A stretch of 64,000 nt of DNA from Saccharomycopsis fibuligera x Saccharomycopsis cf. fibuligera (lineage: Eukaryota; Ascomycota; Saccharomycetes; Ascoideales; Saccharomycopsidaceae), in contig CP012811.1 of the NCBI GenBank assembly GCA_001936135.1, positions 1,178,001 through 1,242,000 on the forward strand, written 5' to 3'. A model generated the notes under the pieces. That model was given only the letters and a program-made list of their open reading frames with translations. It was not told the origin of the DNA and searched no databases. The translations under genes and the position numbers were made by a program. This document shows, piece after piece, positions 42,392 through 53,400 of this stretch. Position 1 is the stretch's first letter. Every line of letters starts with the position of its first letter.

Positions 42392-43114
42392 TGTGGTGGC
42401 GGGGGATTCTTTCAGAGTTACCGACTGGTTAAGTGATAAAGTATAACACAGCAGGGAGGAGCTAGAAGATCACAATGTAAATCAAAATCAAAACCAAAAC
42501 CAAAAAAACAAAGTCAAGTCCAGTTCCAGTGCTTCCTTCTTCTGGTTCGCTTTCATTGTAAAAATTGCAAACTGCCAGATCATCCCGGTTGCGTGCCCTG
42601 CAAATAGGCTCTTTCCGAGGAAAATGCGCTGCAATATTGGACTATGATGTCAGTGTTGTTGGTACCACTATAACTCAGTACTAACTGCTTGTATAGAAGC
42701 AGCAAGAGTCTCTGAGATGGTGTCCTTTCTGGTCTTTGCAAAAACCCACTGAAGACTTGTGTGTACGTGCCGTTCCCCAGTGCTCTTGTCACAGCTGACA
42801 TTTGCGATACAAAAACAGCACTAATAACACACTCCCAGCATGACCCTCTGGCCCACTTTAATGGTACATGAAGTACACAGTTCACATGACCTCCATAGTT
42901 GCGATCTTTTTTTTTTTTTTTTTTTTTTTCTTTTTTGTTCTCGTTAGTATGGCAAAGACGGAGCAGGTTTCTTAGTAATAATAACAAAAAGAAACAAAAA
43001 ATAAATTTTCAGCCTTTGCCATTTCATTATCGGAAGCTCATCTTTGATTTGAACCAAAGATATATTAACCAAAAAAACTAACCAAACAACCACTACGTCA
43101 TCGAGTTGCAGAAG
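42392..43114. other. Divergent promoter region ERS1/SDH5
   Basis: The gap lies between divergent starts. It contains a T23 tract (42907-42929) and a comparatively GC-rich stretch (42560-42900) without recognisable coding or tRNA signal. A 135-codon minus-strand frame here includes a Lys run read from the homopolymer and is not supported. Confidence 0.5.
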
Positions 43115-43627
43115 ATGTTTCCAGCCACGCTCTTTAGAAGATCACTTGTTGCTTTCAGCAGCAGACCAGCTACCGCTTTTCAATCATACAGATCATTATC
43201 CTCCGCCCGCGTGCTTTTCAACAACAACAACAACAGAAATGATTTAAACATTGCCCCAAAGGAGCCGGGATCTGACGAGCTTGAGATTTCCGTAAAACCG
43301 CTCCCAAGACACGGTGAGTCCATCGATACAAAACGCGCCAGACTCTTATACCAGTCCCGTAAGCGTGGGATTCTAGAGACCGATTTGCTTTTGTCTAGAT
43401 TTGCCGCCAAGTATTTGAAACATATGACATTGCCGGAACTAGAAGAGTATGATAAGCTTTTGGATTTGCCGGATTGGGATATCTACTACTGGGCAACGGA
43501 AAATTATGCGGTGACGCCGTTGAAGGAGGAATGGAAACAAAGCAAGATTTTGAAATCCTTACAGGAGTTCAGTGTTAATAAGGAGAAAGAGGTGTTAAGA
43601 ATGCCGGAACTCAAAGAGTATCAATGA
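43115..43627 (+). CDS. SDH5: Succinate dehydrogenase assembly factor Sdh5/SDHAF2
   Basis: A mitochondrial matrix protein that promotes covalent flavinylation of Sdh1. The 170-residue product begins at ATG 43115; the frame extends three codons upstream only to a TTG. An Arg/Ser-rich presequence ([18 protein letters not shown]) is followed by a short Asn-rich stretch, and then the SDHAF2 fold: [41 protein letters not shown] and [13 protein letters not shown]. The RGxxExDLLL and DxDxYxW-type motifs are the family hallmark. The length matches yeast homologues. Confidence 0.95.
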   Translation: MFPATLFRRSLVAFSSRPATAFQSYRSLSSARVLFNNNNNRNDLNIAPKEPGSDELEISVKPLPRHGESIDTKRARLLYQSRKRGILETDLLLSRFAAKYLKHMTLPELEEYDKLLDLPDWDIYYWATENYAVTPLKEEWKQSKILKSLQEFSVNKEKEVLRMPELKEYQ

Positions 43628-43881
43628 GGAGGGTTCAATTTAAGAGGAGAGGTAAGAGAAGAGAACAGAAGACGGTAGAATATAGTATTAATATTACTAC
43701 GGTTTTTTTGAGCGTCATATAAGGTAGACTAAACCTGAGCATATTCAGGATGTATATACATGTACATTTTTATTATAAAAATGATGAAAAAGAAATACGT
43801 CTAGTATTGCTTTCGTTTGTCGTTATTGGTAAATAGATCAAATCAATATTATTCATGTGTTAATGATATCTTAGTGTTTGT

Positions 43882-43952
<71 letters not shown>

Positions 43953-44060
43953 TGTGCTATGGTCAAGATTTCAATAATGCAGCTTATGTAATTCTAACTC
44001 CGAACACTCAAGTATCCTGCTTGTGATTCAATGACATGGCAATCCATTTATGGCGTCCGT
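43628..44060. repeat. Convergent 3' gap with a compound (AG)n(TG)n microsatellite
   Basis: The gap between convergent SDH5 and the MTF2-like gene contains an AG dinucleotide run (43884-43915) that switches after a few bases to a TG run (to 43950). No gene was recognised. Confidence 0.85.
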
Positions 44061-45809
44061 CTAATTTGCCATCATGTTGATCAACAACTTATCAATTAAC
44101 TGCAACTTGTTATAATCTTCCAAGTTCCAAACTTTACTATTTGATTTATTATCATTCAACTCGAATTCATCATTCATGTACTGCAACAACTTGGCCTCGT
44201 TTTCATCCGTCACCAAACTTTGTAAATCTTCCTGGCCATTAGACAAAGAGCTTTCGTCCTTGCTACTTCCGGACAACAAAGCATGACCTTCTTTGCTAAC
44301 TCTGGTCAACACTTCGATCGTCCCTTGGTTTGACAAAATTCCATTCATCTTGGTTTCGAAAATCAAGCTTTCAATGATGCTGAAGTCACGAAACTGTTGC
44401 CAGAGTGAGCTCATCAAAAAGTTGTACACTTCAATATCGCAGCCGTAGGCGAAAAGCTCAATCGGTTTGGTTTTCTTGATAGTTTCAAAAATGGTAAGGA
44501 TATCGTTAATAGCAATAGATGGCTGAAAGTTTTCATATAGAGCCTCGAAAGAAGCTTTTAGAAGGACTGATAGCGTTAGGTCGTTTACTATGGGTTCGGA
44601 TGGGTTGAGTTTGGACTGAGCCTCGATCTTGGCAATGTGGTCTTTTTTGAGCTGCGATATACTGTTGCTGTTGCTGCTGCTGTTGCTGTCATTATTATTA
44701 GCACCAGAATCATAAGAGCTATATCTCTTCAAGATCCCCTGCGTAATGAAATCATTCAATTCGTAATCAGTAGCAATCTCATTCTTGATATAATGTATAC
44801 TAGGCAGCAAAGCGGTGCTCACCAACTGCGCCAACTCCACTTTCTGCTCCTGCCTTGCTCTTGAGGAAGCTACTTCATTACCAAGAATAAACCGCGATCC
44901 AACTTGCGATTGGTCGCCTCTGATGCTGCCATTGCCGTCCCCCATTGCAACGCCGCTGCCCACTCCGGCAAGCAACTTGTCCATGAATTCAGGCGAATAC
45001 TTGGCGCTGTTTTTCGAGGCTGTTCCCTCACTAGCACTACCGCTACCATCATTGCTGAGAATGTCTTGAAATATGTCGCCAAAGAGTTTTCTTTCTGAGC
45101 TGATTTGATCTGTTGGTGCTGCTGGCGATGAAGAGGCTGCTGGCCCATTAGCGGAGACATTAGGAGACGATGACAACGACGACAACGACGAATTAGCGGC
45201 ATTGATTATTTCCGTATAGTCGCGTGATGCTTCGTTTTTCCACTTGTTTGCCTTACTGCCTAAAGTGGAAGATAAAATATCGTACACAATAGAGGATTCG
45301 GAGTCTTCACCGGAGACGTTTGTTGCTCCTGGTTCTGCTGGTGCTCCTGGTGTTGCAGACGCTGGGTCGCCGGTTGCCAGCTTGGGCGTCATGATAGAAT
45401 TTGGCTCATTTAAAGCAGTCGAGCTATCTATATCATCAAGATTGAATGCTGTAAACAACGAGTCCTTATCAGTATCATCGTACGGCACATAAGTTTCGTT
45501 ATTTTTTGCCGCAGATTTGCTAATGTCTTTGTTGTTGTTGCTGGCTCCAGCGGCCACATTTGCCTGCTTCTTGTCGAGCTCTTTAATCTTGTCCGTTTTA
45601 AAAAGATCTTCGAGTTTTTTGTCAAAGATGGAGTCATCTTCATTGCTGCTGTATTGGGTACGTGAGCTGGCGAAACACCGCACAGCTTGGTTGGCGGTTT
45701 CTATATTGTGGGAAATGTGATGAGAATGAGAATGAGAATGGTGAGGGCAGGCAGCAGCCTGAGCTCGCACTGCTGCTTTGAATGCTATTCTTATGTTAGA
45801 TCTGAACAT
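44061..45809 (-). CDS. Mitochondrial Mtf2/Nam1-like protein
   Basis: The 582-residue product has a probable mitochondrial presequence (MFRSNIRIAFKAAVRAQAA), a His/Ser run (HHSHSHSHH) and a long low-complexity middle rich in Ala, Pro, Ser and Asn. Its folded C-terminal domain (about 335-530) reads LPSIHYIKNEIATDYELNDF, then LLKASFEALYENFQPS, FAYGCDIEVYNFLMSSLWQQ and ESLIFETKMNGILSNQGT. The pattern (repeat-like helices, 'YGC..VYN..L...W...RD', 'E...NGI....T') resembles the Mtf2/Nam1 C-terminal domain, which in yeast acts with mitochondrial RNA polymerase in RNA processing and translation. The match is from motif memory, so the assignment is probable only. Confidence 0.6.
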   Translation of the reverse strand: MFRSNIRIAFKAAVRAQAAACPHHSHSHSHHISHNIETANQAVRCFASSRTQYSSNEDDSIFDKKLEDLFKTDKIKELDKKQANVAAGASNNNKDISKSAAKNNETYVPYDDTDKDSLFTAFNLDDIDSSTALNEPNSIMTPKLATGDPASATPGAPAEPGATNVSGEDSESSIVYDILSSTLGSKANKWKNEASRDYTEIINAANSSLSSLSSSPNVSANGPAASSSPAAPTDQISSERKLFGDIFQDILSNDGSGSASEGTASKNSAKYSPEFMDKLLAGVGSGVAMGDGNGSIRGDQSQVGSRFILGNEVASSRARQEQKVELAQLVSTALLPSIHYIKNEIATDYELNDFITQGILKRYSSYDSGANNNDSNSSSNSNSISQLKKDHIAKIEAQSKLNPSEPIVNDLTLSVLLKASFEALYENFQPSIAINDILTIFETIKKTKPIELFAYGCDIEVYNFLMSSLWQQFRDFSIIESLIFETKMNGILSNQGTIEVLTRVSKEGHALLSGSSKDESSLSNGQEDLQSLVTDENEAKLLQYMNDEFELNDNKSNSKVWNLEDYNKLQLIDKLLINMMAN

Positions 45810-46230
45810 ATTGAGACGCTGAAAGGATTGCTTCTGCTTTTAATTTGGTTCCAGTAAGTTAGAGTTGGTGATCCAGTCAAAACAGTAACATCTCATCGCC
45901 TCCGCTTCTAGTAAATAAAAAATAAAAAAAAAAAAAAAATTTTTTTTTTTGTTGTTGTTCTTCTTACGATATCACGTTTTACCCGACGGAAATCGCCATA
46001 GTGGGGCAGCGCATGCTACAAGATCACATTACAGCAAAAGACACACGATATTTAACCAGGAATAACAGCGTATATGTACAGAAATATCAGTAGGAAAACA
46101 CATGGACCAGAAACAAGAAAGAAAAATATAAGAAAATATTAGAAATAAAAGACATGAAGCGATGGACAAAGAGACGTGATTGTAAATATTGAAAAGCAGC
46201 AGCAGCAGCAGCAGCAGCAGCAAAGCTTTT
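45810..46230. other. Intergenic region between MRP10 and the MTF2-like gene
   Basis: The promoter side of the MTF2-like gene has an A-tract/T-tract junction (45916-45949). An (AGC)n run at about 46196-46222 lies just beyond the MRP10 stop codon. No gene was recognised. Confidence 0.5.
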
Positions 46231-46568
46231 TCAATCGTGAGGCTTGCCGGAGATCTTTGGATACAATCTCGATGCGTGGTAGTTGATGGACGATAGCACT
46301 TCTTTCTCAGGTTTCTAGATGATTGTTAGTAAGATGCAAAAATACACGGCTATGCAAAGAAGTAAGCAAGAATACATACCTTGACGTCCATGCAGCCCTT
46401 CAAGTCCTTTTCCAAGTGGGCGCACACAGTGTTTCCCTCGCCGTTGGAGGCCCAGCAGTTAAGCAAGGAACTCATGAGCACAACGCAGGAGTTGGTCTGC
46501 TGCTGTAACACAGGCTTCTTGACTCTGAGTTTAGGGAGAGGTGGCAATCTGACTGGCTTGGAGCTCAT
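46231..46568 (-). CDS. MRP10: Mitochondrial small-subunit ribosomal protein Mrp10 (spliced)
   Basis: A twin-CX9C protein of the mitochondrial small ribosomal subunit, imported via the Mia40 pathway. Exon 1 is 46568-46380 (63 codons, to MDVK). The intron is 46379-46315 (65 nt), with donor GTATGT, branch site TACTAAC (46331-46325) and acceptor TAG. Exon 2 is 46314-46231 (KPEKEVLSSINYHASRLY to GKPHD, TGA). The spliced protein is 90 residues. The N-terminus KPVRLPPLPKLRVKKPV matches Mrp10, and cysteines C28-x9-C38 and C49-x9-C59 form the twin CX9C motif. The exon 2 end NYHASRLYPKISGKPHD matches the conserved C-terminus, which an unspliced reading would replace by intron-derived residues. Confidence 0.95.
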
Positions 46569-46982
46569 TTTCGGTGCAGTGATGTGTTGCGTTGCGTTGC
46601 GTTGTGCTGTGTTAGCTTGTACTGAGCAGACAAAGCGTTGTCGTCGTTGTCGTCGTCGTCGCTTTAGTATATCAGCATTACTTTATTTATTGACTGAGTC
46701 CAAATTTTCACTCTTCTCTTGCGGGTAACGCTCCTGGGGGACGCCCCAGGGCTGCTGCGCGCAGTGGAAACGGGAAAAAATGGTGAGTTTCCTCTGCGAC
46801 TTGCAAACCAACATCGAGACAGCGCGAAACAAAACGAAACGAAACGAAACCAAAATTCGTGTGTTTTCTGCCTGCCAGTTGGCCGCCCTTGAGGGATAAC
46901 ACTGCGAGCAACACACGGTGACAGACAGCCAGTACCACTCATCACTAACCTCTCTGAACTCCTCACAGTATTTGGCCACAGC
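46569..46982. promoter_or_regulatory. Divergent promoter MRP10/SIR2
   Basis: The 414-bp gap separates head-to-head starts and must hold both promoters. It has GC-richer blocks (46735-46760) and a GAAAC-type repeat (about 46825-46850). Short frames on both strands overlap it without motif support. Confidence 0.5.
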
Positions 46983-49030
46983 ATGAGCTCACATCTCCCC
47001 AATAAGAGACTGGCCCATTCGCGTGGCGGCCCGCCAGCCAAGGCCCACAAGGCTGCCGCCGCGTCGTCTGTCCACCATAGCGCCCCTCAGCAGCAACAGC
47101 AACAGCAACAAGAGCAACAAGAAGACATCATTATCGGCGTCAGCGACGACGAAGACGACGAAGACGACGATGTTGTCAGCCTCAGCCTCAGTGGCGGCGG
47201 CAGTGGCAGTGGCAGCGGCAACAACAGCGGCAACAACAACGGCAACGGCAACGGCAGTGGTGATCTAAAATTTGCTAGCAAATATAAAAACCACAACAGT
47301 GATAATAGTATTGATAATAGAAACTTAGAAGACAACAGCGGGGCTGCAACTTCTAAGGACCATCCTTCCCATCATCATCATAATAGCTCTACTACTAATC
47401 CTCACAATAATCAAAACGCGACAACGCCGCACGCGGACACTCCCAGCAGCGCGAATAGCAATAATAGCCATCATGATCGGAGTAGTAGCAATAGCGACGA
47501 TAACGATAACGATAACGATAACGATAACGATAACTCGCTTTCAGACTCTTCGGACAGCAGCGATTTGCAAGAGATAACATACGAGGACATTGTCAAGGAG
47601 CAGAAAAAAGATAGCAAGAAGGACCGCCGCTCTAGTAATGGTAAACAGTCGTCTATCGCTGCCACTACGAGCGCTGCTACCACTACCACTACCACTACTA
47701 CCACTGCCACTTCCAACGGTTCCGTCAGCAATGACTCCAGCAGAAGCACGACTCCAGCAAGTGGCGGCAGCAGTAGCGATAAACTGACTGATGGCAATTC
47801 TTTGGATAAAAGCAACTGGTTGCCTTTCAGTATGGCCGATGTTCAGCAAGTAAGAAGCTTCTTGAAAGTCGAAGGCAGTATGGCATTTTTGGACAAGTAT
47901 CTACCTTCTGCTGCGTCGGGCGAAGATATCGTGAAGCTCACCATGTTGCTCGGTTATTATCCGGTAGACGTTACTGATTACAATGACGAGAAAAACTTGG
48001 TCAAAGTGGTGAAAAATTTGCAAAAAGCAATGAACAAAGTGCTCAGCATGCGAAACAGACTCAAAGATTTCAACACTTTGAACCAAGTGGTTGACAAGAT
48101 TCAAAAAAGCAATAGGATTCTTGTTTTGACGGGTGCAGGTATTTCAACATCCCTAGGTATCCCGGATTTTAGATCCTCAAAAGGGTTCTATGCACAATTG
48201 CAACATTTGGGGCTTTCCGATCCCCAAGAAGTCTTTGACTTGGAGTTTTTCCATGAAGATCCATCAATTTTCTACTCAATTGCCGATATGATTTTACCTC
48301 CAGAAAACAAATTCACCCCACTACACGCATTTCTAAAACTATTGGACACTAAGGGAAAGCTACTAAGAAATTATACTCAAAACATTGACAACTTGGAGGC
48401 GGCTGCGGGTATATCTCCGGAGAAAATGATCCAGTGTCACGGTAGCTTTGCTAGCGCTAGTTGTCAATCTTGCCGCTATGGTGTCCCCGGCACCGCCATA
48501 TTTGCTGAAATAAGAAACCATGAACTTCCAATATGTCCCCGTTGTGCGTCCAAGAGAAAGCAACTAGAAAATAGCAATAAATTAATGTACAATGCATCCT
48601 TTGGGGTAATGAAGCCCGACATTACATTTTTTGGTGAATCATTGCCTAGCCTTTTTCACGACAATATCAAAAAGGATATCAAGAATTGCGATCTTTTAAT
48701 CTGTATCGGAACATCGTTGAAAGTTGCCCCCGTTAGCGAGATAGTCAACAAGGTTCCTGAAGACATTCCGCAAATTTTGATCAACAAGGACCCAGTGACT
48801 CATTGTGAATTCGATGTATCATTGCTAGGCTATTGCGACCAAGTAGCCACCTATCTTTGTGATAAGTTGCAATGGCAATTGAAACATGAAGACGTGCCGA
48901 AGATTAGAGACGGCGATTTGCATTGTGATGCTATTGACGAGACTAATGGGGTTTATGAAGTGACGGATAAACAACAGCGCGAGTTGATTAAGCAGCAGCA
49001 ACAACAACAGCCACAGCCACAGCAGCAGCC

Positions 49031-49064
<34 letters not shown>

Positions 49065-49103
49065 GAGGGGGACGTTGAAGATCTAGGTGATAGTGACAGT
49101 TAG
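46983..49103 (+). CDS. SIR2: NAD-dependent protein deacetylase Sir2/Hst1
   Basis: A class I sirtuin that removes acetyl groups from histones using NAD+. It acts in silencing and rDNA stability, and possibly in Hst1-type repression; the two are not separable here. The 706-residue product has a low-complexity first third (polyQ, acidic, Ser/Gly, a (DN)n run from a GATAAC repeat, polyThr), then a Sir2 N-terminal helical domain (LPFSMADVQQVRSFLKVEG). The catalytic domain has GAGIS (384-388), IPDFRS, TQNIDNLE, catalytic H486 in QCHGSF, zinc cysteines C494/C497 and C518/C521, and the GTSLKVAPV and INKDPV motifs. A polyQ/acidic tail ends the protein. All catalytic and zinc residues are present. No intron is seen. 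Confidence 0.93.
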
Positions 49104-50394
49104 TGGCGCTTGTTTTTACAAGATATTGTTCGAATTATTTATCGATTTCCTAATAGCGCAGTCGTGGCTATATGATACTCAGATCCCAGTATGCGGTGCG
49201 TGGTATGCGACACGGTAGCATATATGAAGATGAACTCGCATGTGTATTCCAAGGATTCGTTTTCTTGTATATGTAAGTGTATATATATTTACATTGGTAT
49301 TTTTTTTCTATTTTTTTTTTTTTTTTTTTTTGTTTTTTTTTCTTCTTTTTCATTTATTTCATTTGTCATATGTTGTTACGCTAATCATTTCCTTTTCTTT
49401 TTCTTTTCAGCCCCTTTTTATTTCATCCCTTTTTTCTTTCAATATTACTTTTGACATCTCCCATTGCACGCTTTCTACTTGTTTCTTTTCCCGTTTTATT
49501 TCCTTCCAACTTCTTTTCTGCAATTTCATCTTGTTATAATATTCATGCTCTTTTCTGATATATATAAATATATATTCCCCTATCTCTTTCTCTTATACTT
49601 GGCGATTCTCGCAACTCTCTTGCAGCCCTCAATCTTCAACCGCATCTTTTCTTCGAAATTTTTTGAGCTAGCCTAGACACGCAAAGTTAACTTTTCTTGA
49701 CTTCCGCTCCCTGCTATTCTCGCTGATTGCTTTTCACTATTTCTTTTCGCCAACGTGGACAGTCTGCTCTTTTTTTTTCTTTTTTTTTTTCAGTTTTATT
49801 TTCAATTTAAACTTGTAGTCATTTTTACGTCTTTTTCAATGTCTTTGGTCCTGCCTCAATATTAAATCTTATCATATCTTAGTTTTAAAAAATCTCGTGC
49901 TAAATCTTAACCACTGTCAAAATCCTGATAGCTTTCTTACTAGGCAATTCTTGCTAAAAGTATAACCCATAACGTTGTATAGCAAGACCTCCTACGCGCC
50001 TTTTCTCGCTAAAGTAGTTTGCACAACTCAAGCAGTAATGGTCCATAACTGGGGAAATAAATAGATGGTATTTACTAGCAAGCACTATATAGAGGCCATT
50101 CTATAATGGCATTTAAAAAAGTTAAACAAAAATTTAACAAATATAAAATAGGGGTAATGACGGTAAAATTAAAAAGAAAATCGTAAAAATTAATGGTATG
50201 GAAAAAAGAAAAAAAAAAATAAGGAAAAAAAAGGAGGATATAAATTATAATGATGGTAATTATTAAAAGCTAAAAAACTAAAAAATAAAAATTGAGGGAA
50301 AAGCGTGATGAACGGAAAAGTATGAAAAGCGGGCACAAGCAGAAGGAAGATTAACGAAAATGAAAAATGTAGGTCATGATGAAAAATATAAGAG
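49104..50394. other. Convergent 3' intergenic region SIR2/TUB1
   Basis: Strong T-richness on the plus strand (T21 at 49311-49331 and further T/C blocks) changes to A-richness near TUB1, as expected for two 3' flanks. Open frames here are Phe/Ser-rich translations of the T-rich DNA. No gene was recognised. Confidence 0.55.
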
Positions 50395-51879
50395 TTAGTA
50401 CTCTTCTTCTTCCATGCTATCAGCACCAACTTCAATGTAATCTCTTTCTAATGCAGCCAAATCTTCTCTGGCTTCATTGAATTCACCTTCTTCCATACCT
50501 TCACCAACATACCAGTGAACGAAAGCCCTCTTAGAGTACATAAGATCGAATTTCTTGTCAATTCTATTCCATGCTTCACTAATGGCAGTGGTGTTAGACA
50601 ACATGCAAACAGCTCTGGAAACCGGTGCCAACTCAGAAGTGGCTGGCACAGATGGTGGTTCAAAACAAATACCAATCTTGAAACCAGTTGGACACCAGTC
50701 AACTAATTGAACAGTCTTTTTAGATTTAACTTGACTAACGGCATTTTGAACATCTCTGGTAACAACATCACCTCTGTATAACAAACAAGTTGCCATGTAT
50801 TTACCCAATCTTGGATCACACTTGACCATTTGATTACCTGGTTCAAAACAAGCGTTAGTAATTTCAGCAACAGAGTTGGATTCATGCAAAGATTTAGCCT
50901 TGGAGCTGATTGGACCATAAGAAAGCAATGGGAAGTGGATTCTTGGGTATGGAACCAAATTGGTTTGGAATTCGTTCAAATCAACATTCAATGAACCGTC
51001 AAATCTCAAAGAAGCGGTAACAGAAGAAACAGTTTGAGCAATCAAATTGTTCAAAGATCTAAAATCTGGTCTGGTAATGTCCAAGTTACGGCGACACATA
51101 TCATAGATAGCTTCATTATCAACCATGAAAGTGACATCAGAGTGTTCCAAAGTAGAGTGAGTAGTCAAAACAGTATTGTATGGCTCAACAACTGAAGTGG
51201 AGACTTGTGGAGCTGGGTAAACAGCAAATTCCAACTTGGCTTTTTTACCATAGTCAGCAGACAATTGTTCCAACAACAAAGAGCCCAAACCAGAACCAGT
51301 ACCACCACCCAAAGAGTGGTTGAAGATAAAACCTTGTAAGCCATCACATTGATCAGCCATTTTTCTCAATCTTTCTAAAATTGGTTCCAACAATTCTTTA
51401 CCAACGGTAAAATGACCTCTTGCATAATTGTTAGCGGCATCTTCTTTACCATTGATTAATTGTTCTGGATGGAAGAAGTTTTTGTATTCACCAGTTTTAA
51501 TTTCATCAATGACGTTTGGTTCCAAATCAACGTATAAGGTTCTTGGAACATATTTACCAGAACCGGTTTCACTAAAGAAGGTTGAAAAACCTTCTTCACT
51601 TCCTCTTGGTTTAGTCAAACCATCAGCCAAGTAACCATCAGGGCTGATGCCGTGTTCCAAAGAGTATAATTCCCAACAGGCGTTACCGATTTGACAACCA
51701 GCTTGCCCAACTAGAAATTGCTATTAGTACACAGATCTAACCAATAAATCAAGTGTAATGTGACAAAAATCGACAAAGCAGTTAGAGCAGTCTATGATTT
51801 GACACAAAAATAGCTATAATTTTAAGAGCAAATGTTAAGCGCTCAATAACATACCGTTCAAACTAATAACTTCTCTCAT
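50395..51879 (-). CDS. TUB1: Alpha-tubulin (spliced)
   Basis: A GTP-binding subunit of microtubules. Exon 1 is 51879-51855 (25 nt, MREVISLN). The intron is 51854-51711 (144 nt), with donor GTATGT, branch TACTAAT (51729-51723) and acceptor TAG. Exon 2 is 51710-50395, beginning [19 protein letters not shown]. The spliced protein is 446 residues, the usual alpha-tubulin size. Visible motifs are the tubulin signature [10 protein letters not shown], the alpha-specific catalytic Glu region ([18 protein letters not shown]) and the acidic C-terminus SMEEEEY, whose final aromatic residue is a Tyr or Phe in alpha-tubulins. Without the first exon the N-terminal nucleotide-contacting strand would be missing. 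Codon use is strongly biased, as in highly expressed yeast genes. Confidence 0.98.
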
Positions 51880-52434
51880 TGTAATAGATATAAATGTATT
51901 GGTAACTCAGGAAGGAGTGTTTTTTGCAGATTGAGAAACAGAAATATGCTAAAAACAAGTATTACAAGTTACAACAGCTCTTGAAATCAGATCAGTGTCA
52001 AACAACAGTCTAGCCGCTGAGCTCAAAATCGGTTTTTTTTTTATGTATATAAGCTGTATCTCGTACTTGTTTAAGAAGGTAAAACACCTTTTTTTTTTTC
52101 GTTTTCTTTTCAGTTTTTGTTGTTGATTTGTTTGTTTACGTTTTTGTTTTGTCCTTTTGCCTGCGAAGCGTGACGTATGCGTGATTCACACATGTACGCG
52201 CTTTTAGTCGCGTTTAGTCACGCATTTGTGCAGTGTCCATGTGACTTACATTTTTCTTTTTATTTTTTTTTTCCTTCTTTCCTTTTCTTCCGCATTTTTT
52301 TCTTTTTTCCGATGATTTGTAAGACTCCAAACAGAGAAAGAAATAAATTACAAGACGATGAAATATTAACTTCTCGTGATCGCTTCTTAAACAACACCGT
52401 TCACTACAGTACTATCACACAAAAAATTGCAATC
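51880..52434. promoter_or_regulatory. Divergent promoter TUB1/CBR1
   Basis: The gap separates two divergent genes. A TATATAAG element at 52046-52053 lies 167 bp upstream of the TUB1 start and could serve either gene. The CBR1 side is a long T/C-rich block (52240-52320) typical of yeast leaders. An in-frame ATG at 52177 would give CBR1 an 86-residue extension read from this block, which I reject. Confidence 0.5.
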
Positions 52435-53400
52435 ATGGACTCTAATTTAAAGAAAGACAAAGACGAAGAGGTTTTGATAGACTCCCCACTTCACGGTATA
52501 TATATACCCTCTTTCTTCATCCTTCTTGGAACCCTCTTTTTTGGCTGGGATAAATTGATTTATGGTGCAGGTTTTGTTGCCATACTATTCGCATTCAGAT
52601 TGGTGAACTTGAAGTTCTTCAAAAACAGAAAGAAGCTTGTTCCTGACCAATTTAGACAGTTCGAGCTTGCTGAACAGACTATAATATCCAAAGACTCTGC
52701 GATATACAGATTCAAGTTGCACAATGAAGACGATTCCATAAAAATTCCTTTAGGGCATCACGTTGCATGTGTGTTTACCGACGAAGAGCTAAAAGATCCA
52801 CTCAGTGAAACTGAAAACAAAGAGGAGAAAGAATCTAAGGAAGAAAAGGATACCAAGAACAAAGAATACGTTCGCTACTACACCCCAATATCTTCCAAGT
52901 ATGACAAAGGTTTTTTCGATTTGTTGGTCAAGTCTTATCCTGATGGCAAAGTTTCCAAGAAGTTTGCTGTATTGAACCCACATCAAAATGTCAAGTTTAA
53001 GGGTCCAGTTGGAAGATTCCCAAGTGAGCAATTCTTGACTCCTGATCACTGTGATACCAAAGAAAAGAAAGTTATTTTGATTGCCGGCGGTACCGGTATC
53101 ACCCCATTCTTGAGAATTATTATTGAATCACCAATGTCCATGAACTTCAAGTTGCTTTATTATTCTAAGACACCGAAGGATATTTTGCTTAAAGACGAAC
53201 TTGATGAAGTCAACAAGTTCAAAGACACTTTTGAGGTTGAATACTTGACCGGGTTGCTTACTGAAGAAAATGTCACCGAAAACATTGAATCCTCTATCGA
53301 CAGATCGTCATCAGTGTTGATTTGTGGTCCTCCAGAGTTCAAAAAGAAGGCCAATAATATTGTCAAAGATCTTGGATTTTCTGAAACGTTTGTGTTTTAG
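52435..53400 (+). CDS. CBR1: NADH-cytochrome b5 reductase
   Basis: Transfers electrons from NADH to cytochrome b5, for example for fatty acid desaturation and sterol synthesis. I chose ATG 52435 (MDSNLKKDKDEEV), giving 321 residues, because it places a single N-terminal membrane anchor (YIPSFFILLGTLFFGW, then FVAILFAFRLV) before the domain, as in outer-membrane/ER reductases. FAD-binding residues are R147-x-Y-T-P-x-S (RYYTPIS). The NADH-binding GGTGITPF begins at about 218, and CGPPEF lies near the C-terminus; the protein ends in the family's aromatic residue (ETFVF). A Lys/Glu-rich insert (about 125-144) before RYYTPIS makes it slightly longer than typical homologues. It could be named MCR1-type, but the anchor form favours CBR1. 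Confidence 0.88.
   Translation: MDSNLKKDKDEEVLIDSPLHGIYIPSFFILLGTLFFGWDKLIYGAGFVAILFAFRLVNLKFFKNRKKLVPDQFRQFELAEQTIISKDSAIYRFKLHNEDDSIKIPLGHHVACVFTDEELKDPLSETENKEEKESKEEKDTKNKEYVRYYTPISSKYDKGFFDLLVKSYPDGKVSKKFAVLNPHQNVKFKGPVGRFPSEQFLTPDHCDTKEKKVILIAGGTGITPFLRIIIESPMSMNFKLLYYSKTPKDILLKDELDEVNKFKDTFEVEYLTGLLTEENVTENIESSIDRSSSVLICGPPEFKKKANNIVKDLGFSETFVF

Noticed and set aside
42580-42987. 135-codon minus-strand frame between ERS1 and SDH5
   Set aside because: Contains a Lys run read from a T23 homopolymer, no domain, and occupies a divergent promoter.
46350-46568. MRP10 as a truncated 72-residue protein or pseudogene
   Set aside because: The conserved C-terminus is recovered by a well-formed intron, so the gene is intact.
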